Below, piece by piece: positions 5,068 to 6,498 of a stretch of DNA of 6,498 nt. The notes below the pieces were generated by a model that saw only the letters and a list, made by a program, of their open reading frames with translations, ran no database searches and was not told the origin of the DNA. Positions within the stretch are counted from its first letter, which is position 1. Each line of letters opens with the position of its first letter. The stretch comes from an uncultured Flavobacterium sp. (lineage in GTDB: Bacteria > Bacteroidota > Bacteroidia > Flavobacteriales > Flavobacteriaceae). A program made the position numbers and the translations under genes. The stretch spans positions 1-6,498 of the forward strand of contig CAMFLD010000167.1 of the NCBI GenBank assembly GCA_945957245.1. Direction: 5' to 3'.

Positions 5068-6498
5068 TTGAAACAATTAAAATTTGAGCAAAGAAAAGTA
5101 GTTCACTACACTTTGTTGATTGCCATAATACTGCTGCAGATCATTGCCATTGTAACCTGGTATAATGAAGCCAAGCTTTCGGAATCGATGAATTATTTGG
5201 TTTCTGCCGGGAAAGTGAACCGTATAAATAATTCAATGGTTGATGCACAGAAACAATTTAGTGGCTACATCACTAACAAGGATGGTAAATCATTGCAGGA
5301 TTACTCAAAAAGCATTGATGATATTAGCAGCCTGATGGATAGCCTTCCTGCTTCTGATAATAGCAAAAGCAATAAAGATGCTCTAATCCAAAAGAAAAAA
5401 AAGATACAGGCCGAAATTAAGACTGTAAAAGCATCAATAGATTCCTTAATCGATGCTCAGATTAACTCTTCAACTGATTTTTCGAAAGAATTTAAATTTA
5501 AGGAATTTGGCACCAAAAAATTTCTTGATGATGTTAAAACCGATTCCTATGTAAAGGTGGACAGCGCCACCCGTAAAGGCCTTTTTTCACGTCTGGGTGA
5601 TGCTTTGGCCAACAGGACTAATGTGCAAAAAGAATATGTAAACACGGTGGTGACGATGCAGTATAAGGATAAGAAGATGACTGGGGACATAGAGCAGCAA
5701 TTAGGAAATGCTATAGCAATAGCGAATAATTATTATGCTAATGAATTTACAACCCTTAAAAAATCATTCTCGAGTCTGCGGGGCAACGATTTTAAGCTGA
5801 TGCAACTTAATAACCAATTATTAGCATTAACGCAAAATGTTACATCAGATTATGGTGGGCATGATTTGAATCCTTCAGCACAGCAAAAAATGGAAGATCA
5901 ATATCAGGTGAACAAAACAGTCCGAAGTTATAGTGTTGTTTTGTTAATATTGTTAATGTTGGTGGTTTCGGTAATTCTGTTCAATTTCACCCGTATGGCT
6001 TTTGAATATGAAAAGCGATTGACAACGGCGCAGGAAAAAATCCGTCAAAGCCTTAATTTTAAAAACCGTATTACCGGAATGATCAGCCACGAAATACGCT
6101 CGCCTTTGAGTATTATTTCCCTTTACAGCAAAAAAGCTACCGCATCGGTTAAGGAACCTGAACTTAAAGAGACATTCAGATCAATAGAGTTTACGACAAA
6201 TTCATTGCTTTTATTGTCCAACCAGATTTTGGAATATTCAAAAGAAGAAAACCACGAGTTTACCCTGAAACCACGAAATATAAATCTGAAAGAGGAAATC
6301 AGTCAGATTGTGACATCCATGAAATCTTTGGTTGAAACAAAAGGCAATATATTAGAGGCAACGTCAAACCTTAAAGATACCGATACCGCTTATACTGATG
6401 TGGCCAAGATGCATCAGTTATTCTATAATCTTATAGGAAATGCCAATAAGTTTACCGAAAAAGGAACGATTAAAGTCGATATGAATTTAGAGCATTTA
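5068..6498 (+). CDS. Membrane sensor histidine kinase, N-terminal 477 residues (runs off the window)
   Basis: The frame is open from 5023 (after a TAA at 5020-5022) to the window end. Residues about 14-33 are a first membrane helix (LLIAIILLQIIAIV), residues 34-288 a mostly helical, Lys/Ser/Asp-rich extracytoplasmic sensor region, and residues about 290-308 a second membrane helix (VVLLILLMLVVSVILF). A short linker leads to the dimerisation domain with the H-box MISHEIRSPLSII, phospho-accepting His at 341. The N-box LFYNLIGNANKF (N454, N458) begins the HATPase domain, and the G-boxes and any C-terminal receiver lie beyond the window. The kinase would autophosphorylate in response to an external signal. 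The sensor region is loosely like CHASE3 helical bundles, but I do not recognise the ligand. There is no ATG before the first helix. TTG 5068 gives a short basic N-terminus (MKQLKFEQRK), TTG 5035 is an alternative, and ATG 5188 would delete the helix. Confidence 0.88.
   Translation, partial: MKQLKFEQRKVVHYTLLIAIILLQIIAIVTWYNEAKLSESMNYLVSAGKVNRINNSMVDAQKQFSGYITNKDGKSLQDYSKSIDDISSLMDSLPASDNSKSNKDALIQKKKKIQAEIKTVKASIDSLIDAQINSSTDFSKEFKFKEFGTKKFLDDVKTDSYVKVDSATRKGLFSRLGDALANRTNVQKEYVNTVVTMQYKDKKMTGDIEQQLGNAIAIANNYYANEFTTLKKSFSSLRGNDFKLMQLNNQLLALTQNVTSDYGGHDLNPSAQQKMEDQYQVNKTVRSYSVVLLILLMLVVSVILFNFTRMAFEYEKRLTTAQEKIRQSLNFKNRITGMISHEIRSPLSIISLYSKKATASVKEPELKETFRSIEFTTNSLLLLSNQILEYSKEENHEFTLKPRNINLKEEISQIVTSMKSLVETKGNILEATSNLKDTDTAYTDVAKMHQLFYNLIGNANKFTEKGTIKVDMNLEHL

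Overview
The window reads as the end of a draft contig from a member of the Bacteroidota, most likely a Flavobacterium-like species. The evidence is the low GC content, the A-rich sequence before the genes instead of Shine-Dalgarno sites, promoter boxes of the Bacteroidota form (TAnnTTTG), and a large secreted protein with a type IX secretion (T9SS) type B sorting domain. The first 33 bases are not genomic: they match the Illumina Nextera Read 1 transposase adapter, so position 34 is the real edge of the assembly.

Layout. Positions 34-340 (minus) hold the N-terminal part of an exported TPR protein cut off by the contig edge. Positions 341-669 are an AT-rich intergenic region with the promoter of the TPR gene and a possible promoter for the next gene. 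Positions 670-3570 (plus) encode a 966-residue modular surface or secreted protein: signal peptide, jelly-roll-like N-terminal module, Ig-like and PKD domains, four tandem ~86-residue repeats each with a cysteine pair, further Ig/SprB-like modules, and the T9SS type B C-terminal domain. Positions 3557-4051 (minus) encode a UDG-superfamily hypoxanthine-DNA (deoxyinosine) glycosylase that overlaps the large gene tail to tail by 14 bp. Positions 4203-4631 (plus) encode a single-domain response regulator, transcribed divergently from the glycosylase. After a ~436 bp non-coding stretch with three inverted repeats and two perfect -7 boxes, a membrane histidine kinase begins near 5068 and runs off the window inside its ATPase domain.

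The genes do not form one pathway. The response regulator and kinase may be functional partners, since they are neighbours on the same strand, but they are too far apart to be a tight operon. The large protein belongs to the T9SS export route, and the glycosylase is a DNA repair housekeeping gene.

I see no clear new biological system here. The points most worth a second look are the adapter at the contig edge, the missing ATG start of the kinase together with a TTGA stop/start overlap with a tiny upstream ORF, the cluster of inverted repeats before the kinase, and the cysteine-paired tandem repeats in the T9SS cargo protein.
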